A stretch of 64,000 bases of DNA from Pontederia crassipes (Eukaryota > Streptophyta > Magnoliopsida > Commelinales > Pontederiaceae): positions 744,001-808,000 of the forward strand of contig JAUKPH010000018.1 of NCBI GenBank assembly GCA_030549335.1, read 5' to 3'. Below the pieces are notes generated by a model that was given only the letters and a program-made list of their open reading frames with translations, did no database searches and was not told where the DNA came from. Shown in pieces: positions 45,140 to 56,797 of this stretch (position 1 is its first letter; each line of letters opens with the position of its first letter). The position numbers and the translations under genes were made by a program.

Positions 45140-48100
45140 GGATTCATTCGCTTGTTTCGTATTCTGATTCATTTTCATCATCGCTATAATCTTGGTTCGA
45201 GTCATCGTCAACGAAATTATCAAAGTTCACTTCCAAGAGGTCATTTGAATTGAAATCTTCCATTGGCTCAGCATCATCGACCAATTGAAAATTCTCAACT
45301 CCATCGGCCACATCAATCGTCTCATTCACTCTATCTTCATGATAGTAGTCATCCATGGGCACATCGTTGTGTACAGATGATGTTTCATTGTCATCTACCA
45401 TTGTTTCTGCTAAGAATAGTCTACTCCTCACCTTGCATGGCGCCTACCATTCATCCTTGGTTCTTTTCGACGGTTACTTAGTGTAGTACACTTGTTGCAC
45501 TTATTCCGCCAATATGAATGGATCGTATGACTGAAGTCTCGACCGAGGGTTAATATCCACCAATTTAAACTTTTGATCAATCCGAACTCCTTTCTCTAGA
45601 TCGAACTAATGACATTTTAGCACCATGACTTTGTTAGATTTTTCCAAATAAGACAATTCTATGATGTCTTCTATAACACCGTAGTAATCAAAGTCGTTGT
45701 CCCCGTACATGCTTCCTAGAACACATATGCCGCTATTAATAGTTGAACGTTGTCGGCTATATTCTTCCATATGGAATCGATATCAATTAACTATGATGCC
45801 GTAGTAGGTAAGAACTTGTTTCTTCGAGCCATGACCGAGATTTCTTATTTTGTTCTCTATGACTGAGCCATTAATAATCTACAAAAAAAATAACTAAAAA
45901 ATTTATAACATGTTATGAACTTATAACAATTAAGAACAACCGGCAAAATGTTCATCTCGTAGTTTCAATAACTCATCATTTGAAACTAACGAATTGATTT
46001 CTCGTTGTAATTCTTCGAATTTCCTGAATTCATAGTTTTCAATTAATGAAATCATATAGCAACAACTAACTTTAAATTATATAACAATTAGAACAAATTA
46101 TCTTTCTCGAGATACAGCGTCACTTCTCTACAATTTGCAAGAACATAATTCTTAATGACGGTGAAATCTCTGTCATTCAAGATAACTTTGCGTCCTGTAT
46201 CAAGAAGCCGACATGGATATTTGAAGATGGATAGAATAGTCATGTCAACTTCTCTTTCATCGCCATCATCGTTTCTTGAAACTTGGGTGTGTCGTGATTG
46301 TATGTGTGGCTCAAAGTATTTATAAGTGAAGTTTGACACCTCCTCAATGAAATATGCTTCACATATGGAGCCTTCAATTTTTGCCTTATTCTTCATCTTC
46401 CTTTTCAAATATAACATGCACCTTTCGAAAGGATACATCCATCGATACTGAACCAGACCTGTAATTTTTGTTTTATATGGTAGATGTACAATCAAATGTT
46501 CCATCACATCAAAAAAAGAAGGTGGAAATATCTACTCAGCCTTACACATGGTAATTACAATAGAAGTCTCTAACAGAGAAATGTCTTCTTTTTGAACGAT
46601 GGATGCACAAAGCTCTTTAAAGAACATAGACAATTCTGTTAAAACCCCTCAGATGGTCTTTGACAAAAGTTCTTTAAATGCAATTGGAAGTAGCATTTGC
46701 ATAAAAATATGACAGTCATGACTCTTCATTCCATGTATCCTCCCATTGTCCAAGTTAAAATAACGAGATATGTTTGATACATATCCGTCGGAGAATTTCA
46801 ATTGCTTTATCCATTCGAAAACCACTTTTCTTTGATCATTGCCCAAGACATAAGTAACTTTTGGCTTTTTGCATTTACCATTTTGAAGATGAATGATATT
46901 TAACTCTGCTCTTTTGCATATTAATTTCATATCTTCGCGAGCCTGTATGCTATCTTTTGTTCTTCATTTAGCATTCATAATATTATGAAAGATGTTGTCA
47001 AATACGTTCTTCTCCACATGCATGACGTCCAAGTTATGACGTACCAAGTTTGAAGACCAATAAGATAACTCCCAAAAAATACTTCTTTTCTCTCAATTAT
47101 GTTTATTTCCAAACTTAATTTATTTGTAACTACCGGCCTTCAGTCCGAATGAAACTTCGCTAAGCTTGTTTACTTGCTCTAGCAATTCTTGTCCCGTCAA
47201 ATGAGTTGGAGACAAAGTGTTCTCGGATGTATTCTTTTTAAATGAGTTTCGATCACGACGCAACGAATTCTCCAATGGCAAAAACATCCTATGACAATGA
47301 AACCAGCAAACTTTCCTACAATTTTTCAAATAAAATGATTGTGTATTCTTTCCACATATGGGACAAGCAAGTTTACCTTTTGTCTCTAACCACTCAACAT
47401 TCCGTATGCCGAAAAATCACTTATGTTCCACGTTAATGCGGCTCTCATAATGAAATTTTGCTTTTTAGATTTGTCATAGGTAATCACGTCATTCTCTTAC
47501 AACATCTTGAGTTCATCAATCAAATGTCTTAAGTAAACATTTAAACTTTTACTAGGAGATGGAGGACCCGAGATCATACAGGTAAGCAATATATTCTCTC
47601 TTCTCATACACATGCTTTGAGGCAAATTATAAGGTGTCACAAAAACTAGTCAACATGAATAAGCAGTACTTGATGATCCAAATGGGTTGAAGCCATCAGT
47701 GCAAAGTTCTAATCTAACATTGTGTGATTCCGCAGAAAAAGTCGAATGAAGTGCACCAAATCATTTCCATGCCTCCGCATTCGAATGATGTGTAATTGAA
47801 TTTTGATTCTCACGTGCCCCTTCTCTGTGTCACCTCATAAATGATGCAATTTTTTCATAAAAAAATAGTCATTTAATCTTGGAACAATCGAAAAGTATCT
47901 AAATATTGCATTTGCCACATTTTTTCGAACTTTGGGAATTCTTTTCCGGCTTGAATTTGGACTCGCCACAAATAGAACAACTCATAAGTGAGTTGTTTTC
48001 CTTGTAGTACAATATGCAATGATTGCGACATACATCAATATATTCCAACCCTAAATCTCTCATCAATCATTTGCACTTGTAAAAATGTCCCGATGATTTC

Positions 48101-48710
48101 TCTGAAGCTGGAAGCATACTCTTAATAATGGCAAGCATCCGGTCAAAATAATTTTCACTCATATTAAATTCTGATTTCAAGTTCATTAGTTGTGTCACTG
48201 CAGAAAGTGTAGTTTGCTTCATGCATCCATCCCATAAAGGTTTATCTGCTTCTTCGAGAAAATTATAAAACTTAGAAGCCGAAGGATTCGGGTCTTCTTC
48301 AATCAATGTTTCACCAACATTTTCTCCTAACATTGCATCTCGTATCATGTCCCTTTACAGATTGCTCGAGTCGCACACAACGGTATCTACATTGGTTGTT
48401 TCTTTAGCCCATCTTTCTTCGCCATGAAAGAACCAATTTGTGTATGTCAGTAAGAAACCGTTGTAATATAAATCATTATGCACATCATATCTTACTTTCC
48501 ACTGATAACATTTGCACTTCCGGCATGGACATAAGATATCGCCATATGAAGAAGCAACACCTTTATTTTGATATGCCACATTAATAAATTCATCAACACC
48601 ATCCTTATATTCTTCAATTATGACGCCATGTTTATCCTTCCAATGATGAATCCAACTATGATCTGTCTTTATCATTTCTGTAACGGACAACATTAAGCCA
48701 TATGTCAATA
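45140..48710 (-). pseudogene. TNP2-type CACTA transposase, decayed
   Basis: Domains in order on the minus strand: the N-terminal transposase-associated region (DHSWIHHWKDKHGVIIEEYK, GDILCPCRKCKCYQW, 48675-48355); a TNP2 segment (LGENVGETLIEEDP, YNFLEEADKPLWDGC, 48330-48210); YIDVCRNHCILYYK near 48040-48000; DGFNPFGSSS near 47685; and ALTWNISDFSAYGMLSGW near 47440-47395. Then come HGMKSHDCHIFMQMLLPIAF (about 46740-46680) and MEHLIVHLPYKTKI with RWMYPFERCMLYLKRKMK (46500-46390), the DUF4218-type part. An acidic tail spans 45431-45144. Many stops and frame changes, so no full product. Confidence 0.85.
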
Positions 48711-48719
48711 AATTCGTGT

Positions 48720-49090
48720 ACTTGAAACGTGTGATTTTGAACTTACGAAGTTCAAATCACATGTTTCAAGTATTTTATCGTCAAATCATAACCTCATTTT
48801 ATCACCAAGAGGTTCTAGTAATTAAGTAGTATTTTATCACTAAGAGGTTCTATGTCAATAGTAACTAACTTAACAACAATAGTTTCAAGTAATTAAGTAG
48901 TATTTAACTTAATATGCATTAGTAACTAACTTAACAACAATAATTTCAAGTAATTAAGTGGTATCTAACTGAACATGTATTAGTAATTAACTTAACAATA
49001 ATAGTTCCAAGTAATTAAGAAGTATTTAACTTCCATGCATTAGTAATTAACTTAACATGGTGGTGGGCTCGTACCTTCTTAACTAGAGAA
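48720..49090. repeat. Short tandem repeat upstream of the transposase
   Basis: Units of about 55-60 bases containing AGTAATTAACTTAACAACAATAG and TTTCAAGTAATTAAGTAGTA repeat several times between 48830 and 49050. Non-coding. Confidence 0.55.
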
Positions 49091-49092
49091 GA

Positions 49093-49740
49093 ATGGCGTC
49101 GGGCGAGGGCAGCGGTGGAGGAAGGTGGCGGGCGATAGCCGACAGAGGATCGCAATGGAGGCGGAGGGCGACGGAGGCGGAGGTCAGCGCGGTGGAGGAT
49201 GGCGGTGGAGGCAAAGGGTGGCGGAGGCGGAGGTCAGTGCGGTGGAGGAGGGTGGTTGAGACGGCGGTGGAGGCGGAGGGCGGCAGAGGCGGAGGTCGAC
49301 GCGGTGGAGGCGGAGGATGGTGGAGGCGGCGGTGGAGGCGGAGGGCGGCGGAGGCGGAGGACGACGCGGTGGAGGAGGGGCGTGGTGGAGGCGGCGGTGG
49401 AGGAGGCGCAGGAGTCGGAGGACGGCGGAGGAGGAGGAGGAGGGCGGAGGAGGAGGAGGAGGCGGTGGAAGGCTGGCGGAAGAGGAGGAGGCGGAGGAGG
49501 CGTCATGCGGCGGAGGAGGAGGAGAAGGCGGTGGAAGGCTGACGGAAGAGGAGGAGGCATCGTGCGGCGGAGGAGGCGGACATCGGTGCGGTGGAGGAGG
49601 TGGCGGAGGTCGGCACAGGGCGGCAGAGGAGGTGGAGACGGCGGAGGCAGAGGCAATGGAGGAGTCGATCATTGGTGTCGGGTGTCAGGCGTCGGGCATC
49701 AGGAGTCGTCGAGTGTCGGGCATCATCGGGCGTCAGAGGG
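49093..49740. repeat. GGAGGCGGAGG minisatellite, strongly G-rich
   Basis: About 600 bases built from GGAGG, GGCGG and GGAGGAGG units on the plus strand. All six frames are open over long stretches (Gly/Arg/Glu one way, Pro/Ser/Leu the other), which is a composition effect and not evidence of coding. G runs are dense enough for G-quadruplexes. It lies inside the CACTA element upstream of the transposase. Confidence 0.85.
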
Positions 49741-49959
49741 ATAATAGTAAATAAGAAATAGTGAAAAGGACGAAGAGGGGTTTGGGATTTATTCTTTAGC
49801 ATCTCATTCTACCGTGACGCTACGTAGACACTATATAGGCGCCCTATTGTGTCGCTATGCATTTGTAGCGACATCATAGCATCACATTGGCGTCTACTAA
49901 GATTTAGCATCTCAAAATTGTGACGCCAGAGAGACGCTATTTTTTTCTATTTCTAATTT

Positions 49960-50390
49960 TCTATTATGTATGTAATTTTATTTATCAATATAGAGTCTCA
50001 TCGCATTGTGCCTCGTTCCAGTTGTTTTATTCCCTTCCGACAATCTATGATGTATGTATATGAAATTATAAGTCTATATTTATATGTATCTATAACAAAT
50101 TTCTGTGTGTGTGTATATATATATGTGTATGTACATGTCTATGTGTGATGTGTGGGAGATTAAGTGACAACAATGTGTTTATCTATATGTATTATAAGTA
50201 TATACGTATATGTATATGTCTATACATGTGCGAGTCAATTATAGATAACGTGTATATGTATACGTATTCTATATATGTATGTATATGTTTAATGTGTAAG
50301 ATTAAGTGATGATAATATGTATATATGTACTTATTATATATAAGTATAAGTATATACGCGTATTTATATGTCTATATGTGCCCGATTAAG
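49960..50390. repeat. TATATG/TGTATA-rich low-complexity region
   Basis: Repeated GTATATATG, TATACGTATATGT and CTATATGT motifs, partly in two roughly 110-base units. Non-coding. Confidence 0.6.
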
Positions 50391-50399
50391 CGAGTGTGA

Positions 50400-51300
50400 T
50401 AAAAAGTCAGCTACTGCGGTGCAATACAGATGCTATTGAGTCGCTAGAGTTGTTTAGCGACCCCATAGCGCTGCACTAGCATCGAAAACCTAGTCGCGTC
50501 TCAATATGACGACGCTATAGAGACGCCAATAGTGTCACCATTGCTTCGACAATATCGGCGGCTCTAGTTGGACGCTAAGTGGACGCTATTGCATCTCTAC
50601 GGTGACGCTAAAATGGGATAATTTGTAGAAAATCACTCTCTTAATTCAACCATCATAATTTCATGATTAATAATATAAAAATAATATATGCATAATTAAG
50701 ATATGATATATATTGTATGTACAAATAACATATATAATATAGGTAACAAATTATATATTTAGGAACACTCCTATGATGTAGAAATACATATATATGTAAT
50801 CATGTAGTACATATACATAATATATATAATCATGTAGGAATATATATGTTGAAGATACATATATAATATTTAATTTATTTATTGATTAACATATAATATA
50901 GATAATATATAGGGTTTAGGGTTTAAATATAAAACAAATAGCGATATAAATATAGATAGCTTATATATAGTTATTTATTTCCAAGTAATCAAATTGGCGT
51001 CCAGATAGCGTCTCCCTAGCATCTCATACTATGCGACGTGAGTTAGCGTCGAATGCTTTCGACGCGAGAACGACGCTAGGTTCTCCCGCGCACTTTCGCT
51101 TCATGACGCACAATAATAGTGTCTACCTGGTGTCTCCAAGGCGCATATTCTAGCGCCTATCTCCTGAATCGTTAAGAACAAGCTAATAAGACGCTATTGA
51201 GAGGCAAATAGCGTCTCATAATTGGGACGCAACTGGGATGCCATGTCGGGCTAGTGGCATCGATTTAGCGTCTCCATATTTGGAGATGCTAATGAGCGTC
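50400..51300. repeat. CACTA subterminal repeats, right
   Basis: Clusters of the TAGCGTC/GACGCTA family at 50400-50620 and 50990-51300 (e.g. GTTGGACGCTAAGTGGACGC, GATAGCGTCTCC, TTTAGCGTCTCC), separated by AT-rich filler. Confidence 0.8.
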
Positions 51301-51325
51301 GCTAATCGCCAATTTTCTTGTAGTG

Positions 51326-51530
51326 ACGTTTGAACCTCCTGATCTAACCTTTGAAGCTCCATCGACTCTAGTTGAAGCAAGAGAAGATCCGCATCGTCTG
51401 CCTCCAAGTTTGAACCTCCTGATCTTACCTTTGAAGCTCCATTGGCTCTAGTTGGAGCAAGAGAAGATCTGCATCTTCGTTCCATCAGCTCTAGTTGCAG
51501 AAAGAGAAAGATCTGCTTCCCCAAAATCTT
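51326..51530. repeat. Tandem repeat (about 75-80 bp) interrupted by the CACTA element
   Basis: Units share CCTGATCT(A/T)ACCTTTGAAG, then CTCCAT..(A/G)CTCTAGTTG(G/A)AGCAAGAGAAGAT(C/T).GCATC. Two and a half units lie right of the CACTA element and about one lies left at 42004-42080, so the transposon landed within the array. Confidence 0.7.
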
Positions 51531-51794
51531 ACTGCAAACGAACTTCTGGTGATGCACCCAAAATCCTCTTTTGAGTTGCAAAAAGTATGAGCATATTGGC
51601 TGATGACAATGGAATGTCAGATTAACATGATTTTTTGGTGGAATGAGATTCCTTCATTTTATAGCAATCTCATTCCGATCGGTATATTATATTCCAAAGT
51701 ACATTACCGAACAAGACAAACCAAACACAGCAATTTAACATTCCGACAAATATGCCAAGGAATCTAAAAGAGATAGAGCAAACCAAACACTGCC

Positions 51795-52474
51795 TAAGAT
51801 ATAATATAATATGGAGTTTTGATTCTGAAACGTGAGATTTATGTTGTTTATTTTTAAATTATCTTTATTTTTCATAATTAAGCTTATGAACAATTCTTTT
51901 GTAAAATAATAAATAAATAAAATATTAAACAAATTCTCTTCGAACATTCCTTTTTCATCACAATGTCACCTTATCATAACAAATTAATAGTCTTCACATT
52001 CTGCATATTCATCTCATGTATGATCCAATAGTATGAAAATATTTACAATCTTGTGCATGACTAACTACTTGAACTTGTTAGATTGTGCATCCAATACTTG
52101 ATAATGTCACATTAAAAAACTTTCGACATAAAAATTAAACTTATTTTTACTATTAATGAAACACATCTTTTGACATTTTAGCTAACTTTTTGTTTTCTAT
52201 TACAATTAAACCTTTCTTAAAATTATTTTTTACCTTAATTTCATTTATATATACCTATGGATAAAATGGATGATGTTTATTTTTTTATTTAAGAACTTCA
52301 AATCTGATTCATATATTTTTTTATATCATGAATCAAAATGTACTATATATATATATATAGTTTAACCATTTATTTGATGTTTAAAATTCTGAGACAAGAA
52401 TTAGCTCAACTGATAAACCGACTAGATTGATCTAGGAGACATTTGTTATATTTAATAAATTTCAGATCCGCAAG
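51795..52474 (+). repeat. SPH-upstream cassette, copy C (no SPH follows)
   Basis: Landmarks as in copy A: AATATGGAGTTTTGATTC, ATTAAGCTTATGA, CAAATTAATAGTCTTCACAT, TTACAATCTTGTGCATGACT, ATTGTGCATCCAATACTTGA, TGAGACAAGAATTAGCTCAA and TTTCAGATCCGCAAG. It lacks the hAT insert of copy A and the 1.6-kb insertion of copy B. No SPH sequence was found behind it. Confidence 0.65.
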
Positions 52475-52539
52475 GTCGTAAAAGAGGGAGTTTGAAGAGT
52501 TAATTTATGCACTTCTATTATTTTACCCATAAGAAAAAG

Positions 52540-52540
<1 letters not shown>

Positions 52541-52580
<40 letters not shown>
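52541..52580. repeat. (AT)20 microsatellite
   Basis: Pure TA/AT dinucleotides, directly followed by AAGCCGGTGCATCGAAGAGG, a variant of the motif at 28335, 56254 and 61859. Confidence 0.9.
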
Positions 52581-52583
<3 letters not shown>

Positions 52584-52744
52584 CCGGTGCATCGAAGAGG
52601 CTCCCATTCTTGCATTTGGATTTATCTTTTTTCTTAAATTTAGAAACTGTCATTTTCTTTGAGCTAAAGCAAGCTACAACTCTTGCACAAAGTTGGTGTA
52701 TTGGAGAGGCTCCCATTCTTGCACAATTAAGCTTAAATTAAATT

Positions 52745-53215
52745 GTTAATACATAAAAGTATTCCAATTTATTCTTTTATAAAATTAACTAACATATTTT
52801 GTTATATATAAAATATTTCAAAAATTTGATTTCCAATCGCACATGGCACGATTGTGTTGAATCATAAGTGGCAGTTTCAAACTTCTTTCATCCATTCTTA
52901 TTTCTCCTTTTTTCTATCTTTTTGCATTTTATATGCTATACTTCTTCTACTCTCTCTCCTCCATTATAATAACTAATAAGACGTGCCCGTTCATTATTTC
53001 TTCTATTCATTAATTCTTCTTCTATCCTTCAGACGTGTGCATACATGCAGCTTCATGCCGTGAATAATTAGCATGCATGCATCCACTCCGAAGGACAGCC
53101 ATTTGAGAATGTGTGCATGCATGCAGCTAGCTTCATGCAGTTTGTTAATCAGCACGCAGGTATCCAATCGAAAGGACAACACTCCACGACCTTTGATACA
53201 TGTCATACAGAAAAT
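52745..53215. other. No gene; short direct duplication at 53030-53170
   Basis: GTGTGCAT(A/G)CATGCAGCTTCATGC and AAAGGACA motifs occur twice (about 53033-53105 and 53110-53185), a roughly 75-base duplication just before the ABCB fragment. Confidence 0.45.
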
Positions 53216-53219
53216 TCTG

Positions 53220-53650
53220 CGGACGACGACGCAATGCAGCCAAAGCTTTTGGTGCCTTCTTTCCATAGGCTGCTGATGCTGAACACGCTGGAACGAAAGC
53301 ATGCGACGCTCCGAAGTGCGGGCGCGATAGTCTTCGGCGCTATCCAGCCGTTGTACGCATTCGGCATAGGCAATATGATATCCGTGTACTTCTTAACCAA
53401 ACGCACACCGCTCCCTGTTGCTGCTCCACCTACACAAGAAGAGCCCTTGGTCGTGGTCGTCGACTCCTCATGCGGGGTCAGGAGGATGGGAAGCGAATGG
53501 AGAAGGCGAAGAACCTCCACCGCCGCCAGGTCATGGCTTGCCTCGTATGACGAGCTGATCATAGACGACGAAGGTCTCTTCTCCTCTCTCATTCACCTCC
53601 AGCGCATGACTTCCCTGAGCAAGCAAAAAGAACTAAAGAAGCCCTGAGCA
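53220..53650 (+). pseudogene. ABCB/MDR transporter fragment, copy 1
   Basis: Within the open frame 53111-53647, residues from about 53235 to 53400 read [18 protein letters not shown] and [20 protein letters not shown], then SVYFLT. This is the linker end and first membrane helix of the second half of an ABCB (MDR-like) full transporter. The frame then jumps to sequence resembling the end of the first nucleotide-binding domain ([20 protein letters not shown]), which in a normal protein comes before this block. The order is therefore rearranged. No Walker motifs are present. Not functional. Confidence 0.75.
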
Positions 53651-54081
53651 CCTTGGCGCTCGGGCGGCGGGGGCTACGTCGCAGTTCAGGAGCTGCAACA
53701 GCATGAGCCGACGGTTCTCCGCCGCCGGCAGGACCTGAAGTTGTTCAGAAACTTCACCGTGGACAGCGACAATGCCACGCAGCCGAATCTTCCGGTGCCT
53801 TATTTCCGTCGGTTGCTGATGCTGAATGCGCCAGAATGGAAGCATGCGACGTACGGAAGTGCAGGCGCGATAATCTTCGGCGCTATCCAGCCGTTGTGCG
53901 CGTTCGGCATAAGCAGCATGATATTGGTGTACTTCTTAACTGATCACCAGGAGATCAAGACGAAGACGAAGATGAGGACCTACGCGCTCCTCTTCGTGGG
54001 GCTCATGTTGTTGTCAATCCTCATCATCATCCTACACCACTACAACTTTCACGGCATCATTGGGGGAAATAATTTAATTTA
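53651..54081 (+). pseudogene. ABCB/MDR transporter fragment, copy 2
   Basis: Linker sequence is followed from 53741 by [20 protein letters not shown], then [48 protein letters not shown] and [20 protein letters not shown]. These are helices one and two of the second membrane domain of ABCB (MDR) proteins. It ends abruptly at a TAA at 54079-54081, before the rest of the domain and the ATPase. Copies 1 and 2 share the first helix block and form a partial tandem duplication, GC-rich against AT-rich flanks. Confidence 0.8.
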
Positions 54082-54819
54082 AATTTGGCATATCATTATT
54101 ATCTCAAAGTTTTATGCAATATTTTAATTCTTTATTTGATATTTTGAGACATGTTATTCATAACTTCTAAATCAATTTGATTTCATATTTTACCTCTATG
54201 AACTGGTCATAAACTTAGAGGGAGCTATTTTTTCCTATCACATATATTGTTACTTATATGACAAAAGGAGGATAATGAAAAATTTAGGAGGATGACATGA
54301 TTAAGGGGGAGTTATATATTGTTTCTTATATATTTCATGTGAAATTACTTTTTGATGAAACAAAAGGAGGATAAATATACGAGAAATCTTATATAGAAGA
54401 AATATATATATGAAAAATTTTATATAGAAGAAATAGAAGAAATTTTATAAGAAAGTTTCTTATAAGAGAATTTTATATAGAAGAAATATATATAAACCCC
54501 TGATTTATTATATGGACCTCTTGAATATAACTCCATATGAAAAGTACTTTAAAATTAAGATAATAAGAAATATATAAGAAATATGATAAGAACATGAGAA
54601 AAATTTATATATGAGAAATATGTATATATAAACTCCTAATTTATTATATGGACCTCTTGAATATAGCTCTATATGAAAAGTATTAAGATATATGTGCATA
54701 TATACTATTGTGAGGGAAGCTTAATTTTAGGGGGAGGGAAATTTCTATTTTAATATATTTTTCTTTACAATTTATATACTTTTCATATTTCTCGGTGTCT
54801 TCATAAAAAGAGGGGAGTT
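54082..54819 (+). mobile_element. 3' internal region and polypurine tract of a copia-like element
   Basis: AT-rich sequence with several AGGAGGATAA and AGGGGGAG stretches and a roughly 130-bp direct repeat (ATTTATTATATGGACCTCTT, about 54505 and 54645). It ends in AAAAAGAGGGGAGTT (54805-54819), a polypurine tract abutting an LTR start. This layout fits SIRE/Maximus-type Ty1/copia elements. No coding domain is left. Confidence 0.5.
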
Positions 54820-56240
54820 TGTTGAAACAAAGTTTTTATTTCCTATATGATTATATTTTGATGACAAAACCTCAAAAGAATGGAGTAATATTTAAAATGT
54901 CAAAAAAACATTTAAATAGAAATGAGTTACTTCATTCCCTAAATTTTCGTTTAATATTTGTCTATGTTCCACGAGATTTGCATTACGAGGTGCATATAAA
55001 AGTTATAGATAGATTTCTTATCTTTGTAGAAAATTAAGAATCACCTCATTAAGACAATCACATAAAAAGTTATGTTTAAACAAGTGAAGCTTGAAAAGTT
55101 CAAATTGAAGTTGATATTTTTATGTACTAAATTTGAACTTAATATTTGAATATTCTATCATGAGATTTGAATAAAGAGATTAATATAAAATTTATATATA
55201 ATTATCTTGTCTTTTCATAGAATTAAGAATAACTCATTGGACAATTGTATAAAACTTTATGTCCGAAATAGTGAAGGCCGACAAGTTCTATTTGAAGTTG
55301 ATATTTTGATGTGTTGAACATGTATTTAATATTTGATTACTTTATAATGAGATTTGGTATAAGAGGTGAACATGAAAGTTGTAAATAAAGTTGTTAGCTT
55401 TTAATATAATCTCATTTGGATACAAGTATGAAAAATTATAAATAAAAGAGTAAAGGTCTAAAATGTTTCATTTGAAATGGACAATTTTGTGTACTGAAGT
55501 TTGAATTAATATTGAACTATGATCTCATTAGATTTTAGATGAATGATGAGTATCAAAGTTGTAGATAATTCTATTATCTTTCTATAGAATTATGTATAAA
55601 AGAGTAAGATCTAAAAAGTTTAATTTGAAATTGACAACTTTATACACTAAACTTTAATTGATATTTGACAATGATCCTATTGCATTTTGGATCAATGATA
55701 AATATCAAAGTTGTAGAGAATTTTATTTATCTTTTCATAAAATAAAAAATCGTCTCATTTGAATAACTGTTAAAAGAGTTATGTATAAAAAGTGCAAGTC
55801 TAACAAGTTATCGATGACAAAACGGACGACCGAAACTATTACGGTCGACCGCTGGAGATAAAATGGATGACTGAAGTTCCTGTCAGAATGACCTCTAATT
55901 GTAGAGAGCAGAGACATTTGTAAATCGGACGACCGAATCTCTAATGGTCGACGTTCTGCGAACAAAAATATGGAAATTGGATGACCGAAGTTGCTGCATG
56001 AACGACCACAAATTACATACAGCACGGAAATTTCTAAATCGGACGACCAAATCATTTTCGATCGACCGTTATGGGAGCAAAGGCAATGGAAATAGCTAAA
56101 TCCAACTATGGTCTACCATCAACGGACAACTGTGTAGAAAAGACAAATGCAATGGTTAATTTTGTTCACAAAACGGATGATCGAAATAATAAACGATCAA
56201 CCGCTGAGCATATAATAAAAGGCGCAACGGCTAGTGTGTA
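54820..56240 (+). repeat. Copia-type LTR, 3' side truncated
   Basis: Starts TGTTGAAACAAAG followed by TTTTGATGACAAAACCTC, typical of SIRE/Maximus LTRs, right after a polypurine tract. Inside, degenerate units (AGTTGATATTTTGATGTG, GAGATTTG.AT.AGAGGT, AAAGTTGTAGAT) repeat about every 130-170 bases (54930-55790). CGACCGAAACTATTACGGTCGACCG-like inverted motifs follow (55820-56060). An AATAAAAGGCGCAACGGCT stretch near 56212 looks like the LTR promoter region. The LTR is cut off at the (TA)n-AAGCTGATGCA motif. Confidence 0.55.
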
Positions 56241-56797
56241 TATATATATATATAAAGCTGATGCACGGAAGAGGCTCACATCCCATCATTTGACTTTATC
56301 TTTTTTTCCAACTACTCACCTTTTATATCTATTTTATTACTCTCTAAGTTTTATTCTCTATAAATTTTTCTTAGTGTAACTCCCACGTATAACTCCATCT
56401 CACTCATCCAACTAATCTAACTGCCATATGACTTTTAGTATAACCCACTATCTCTCCATAATCCACTAAATCAATAATTAACCACTTGCAACCTACTATC
56501 GCATCTTATCTTATCTTATTCTTATTTTTCTTATACTTATATAAACCCATGCTTAAATGAAGGTTTCAAATTGTCCTCTTGCTCGGCAGCTATCTTTTCT
56601 CAATTTTTTATTTAGTTTTTTTTCTGGAATACGAAGGGATGTCCTGTTACATACTACAGTTATTTCTCTTTATGTTATGCATTGAGCCTCCATCTCCGTT
56701 CCCGGCCATCTCCCCCTCATTCACTGGGTGTTGTGCACTCCACTCCACTCCGCATTCGCTTTTATCTTCATGTTCTATTTCCTTAATCTTGGTCACA
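56236..56797 (+). other. (TA)n-AAGCTGATGCA motif and following non-coding region
   Basis: (TA)n then AAGCTGATGCACGGAAGAGG at 56254 matches the starts at 28335 and 61859 and, more loosely, 52580. Similarity to the duplicated segment goes on in patches (GACTTTATCTTTTTTTCC, GTGTAACTCCCACG). No gene was identified up to the CACTA element. Confidence 0.5.

Larger units (their letters stand above)
42084..51325 (-). mobile_element. CACTA (En/Spm) transposon, 9242 bp, decayed
   Basis: Termini CACTACAAGAAAAT and ATTTTCTTGTAGTG with a 3-bp ACG duplication define a complete CACTA element. Both subterminal regions (42110-42540 and 50400-51300) carry dense GACGCTA/TAGCGTC/TGACGC motifs, the expected transposase-binding repeats. 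Inside, on the minus strand, are remnants of a TNP2-type transposase (45140-48710) and a TnpA-like gene (42780-43900). Both are broken, so the element cannot move by itself. Confidence 0.92.
41699..51794. mobile_element. PIF/Harbinger-like outer element split by CACTA insertion
   Basis: GGGCGTGCTTGGTGTGCTC at 41699-41717 is matched by GAGCAAACCAAACACTGCC at 51776-51794, an imperfect 19-bp terminal inverted repeat. Without the CACTA insert the element is about 850 bp. No clean 3-bp duplication remains (TAA follows the right end, CCA precedes the left). It contains the short tandem repeat described at 51326-51530. Confidence 0.5.

Noticed and set aside
49093-49754. Several long overlapping open frames on both strands (up to 181 codons)
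   Set aside because: They come from the GGAGGCGG repeat composition, which lacks stop codons in all frames; there is no domain or consistent start.
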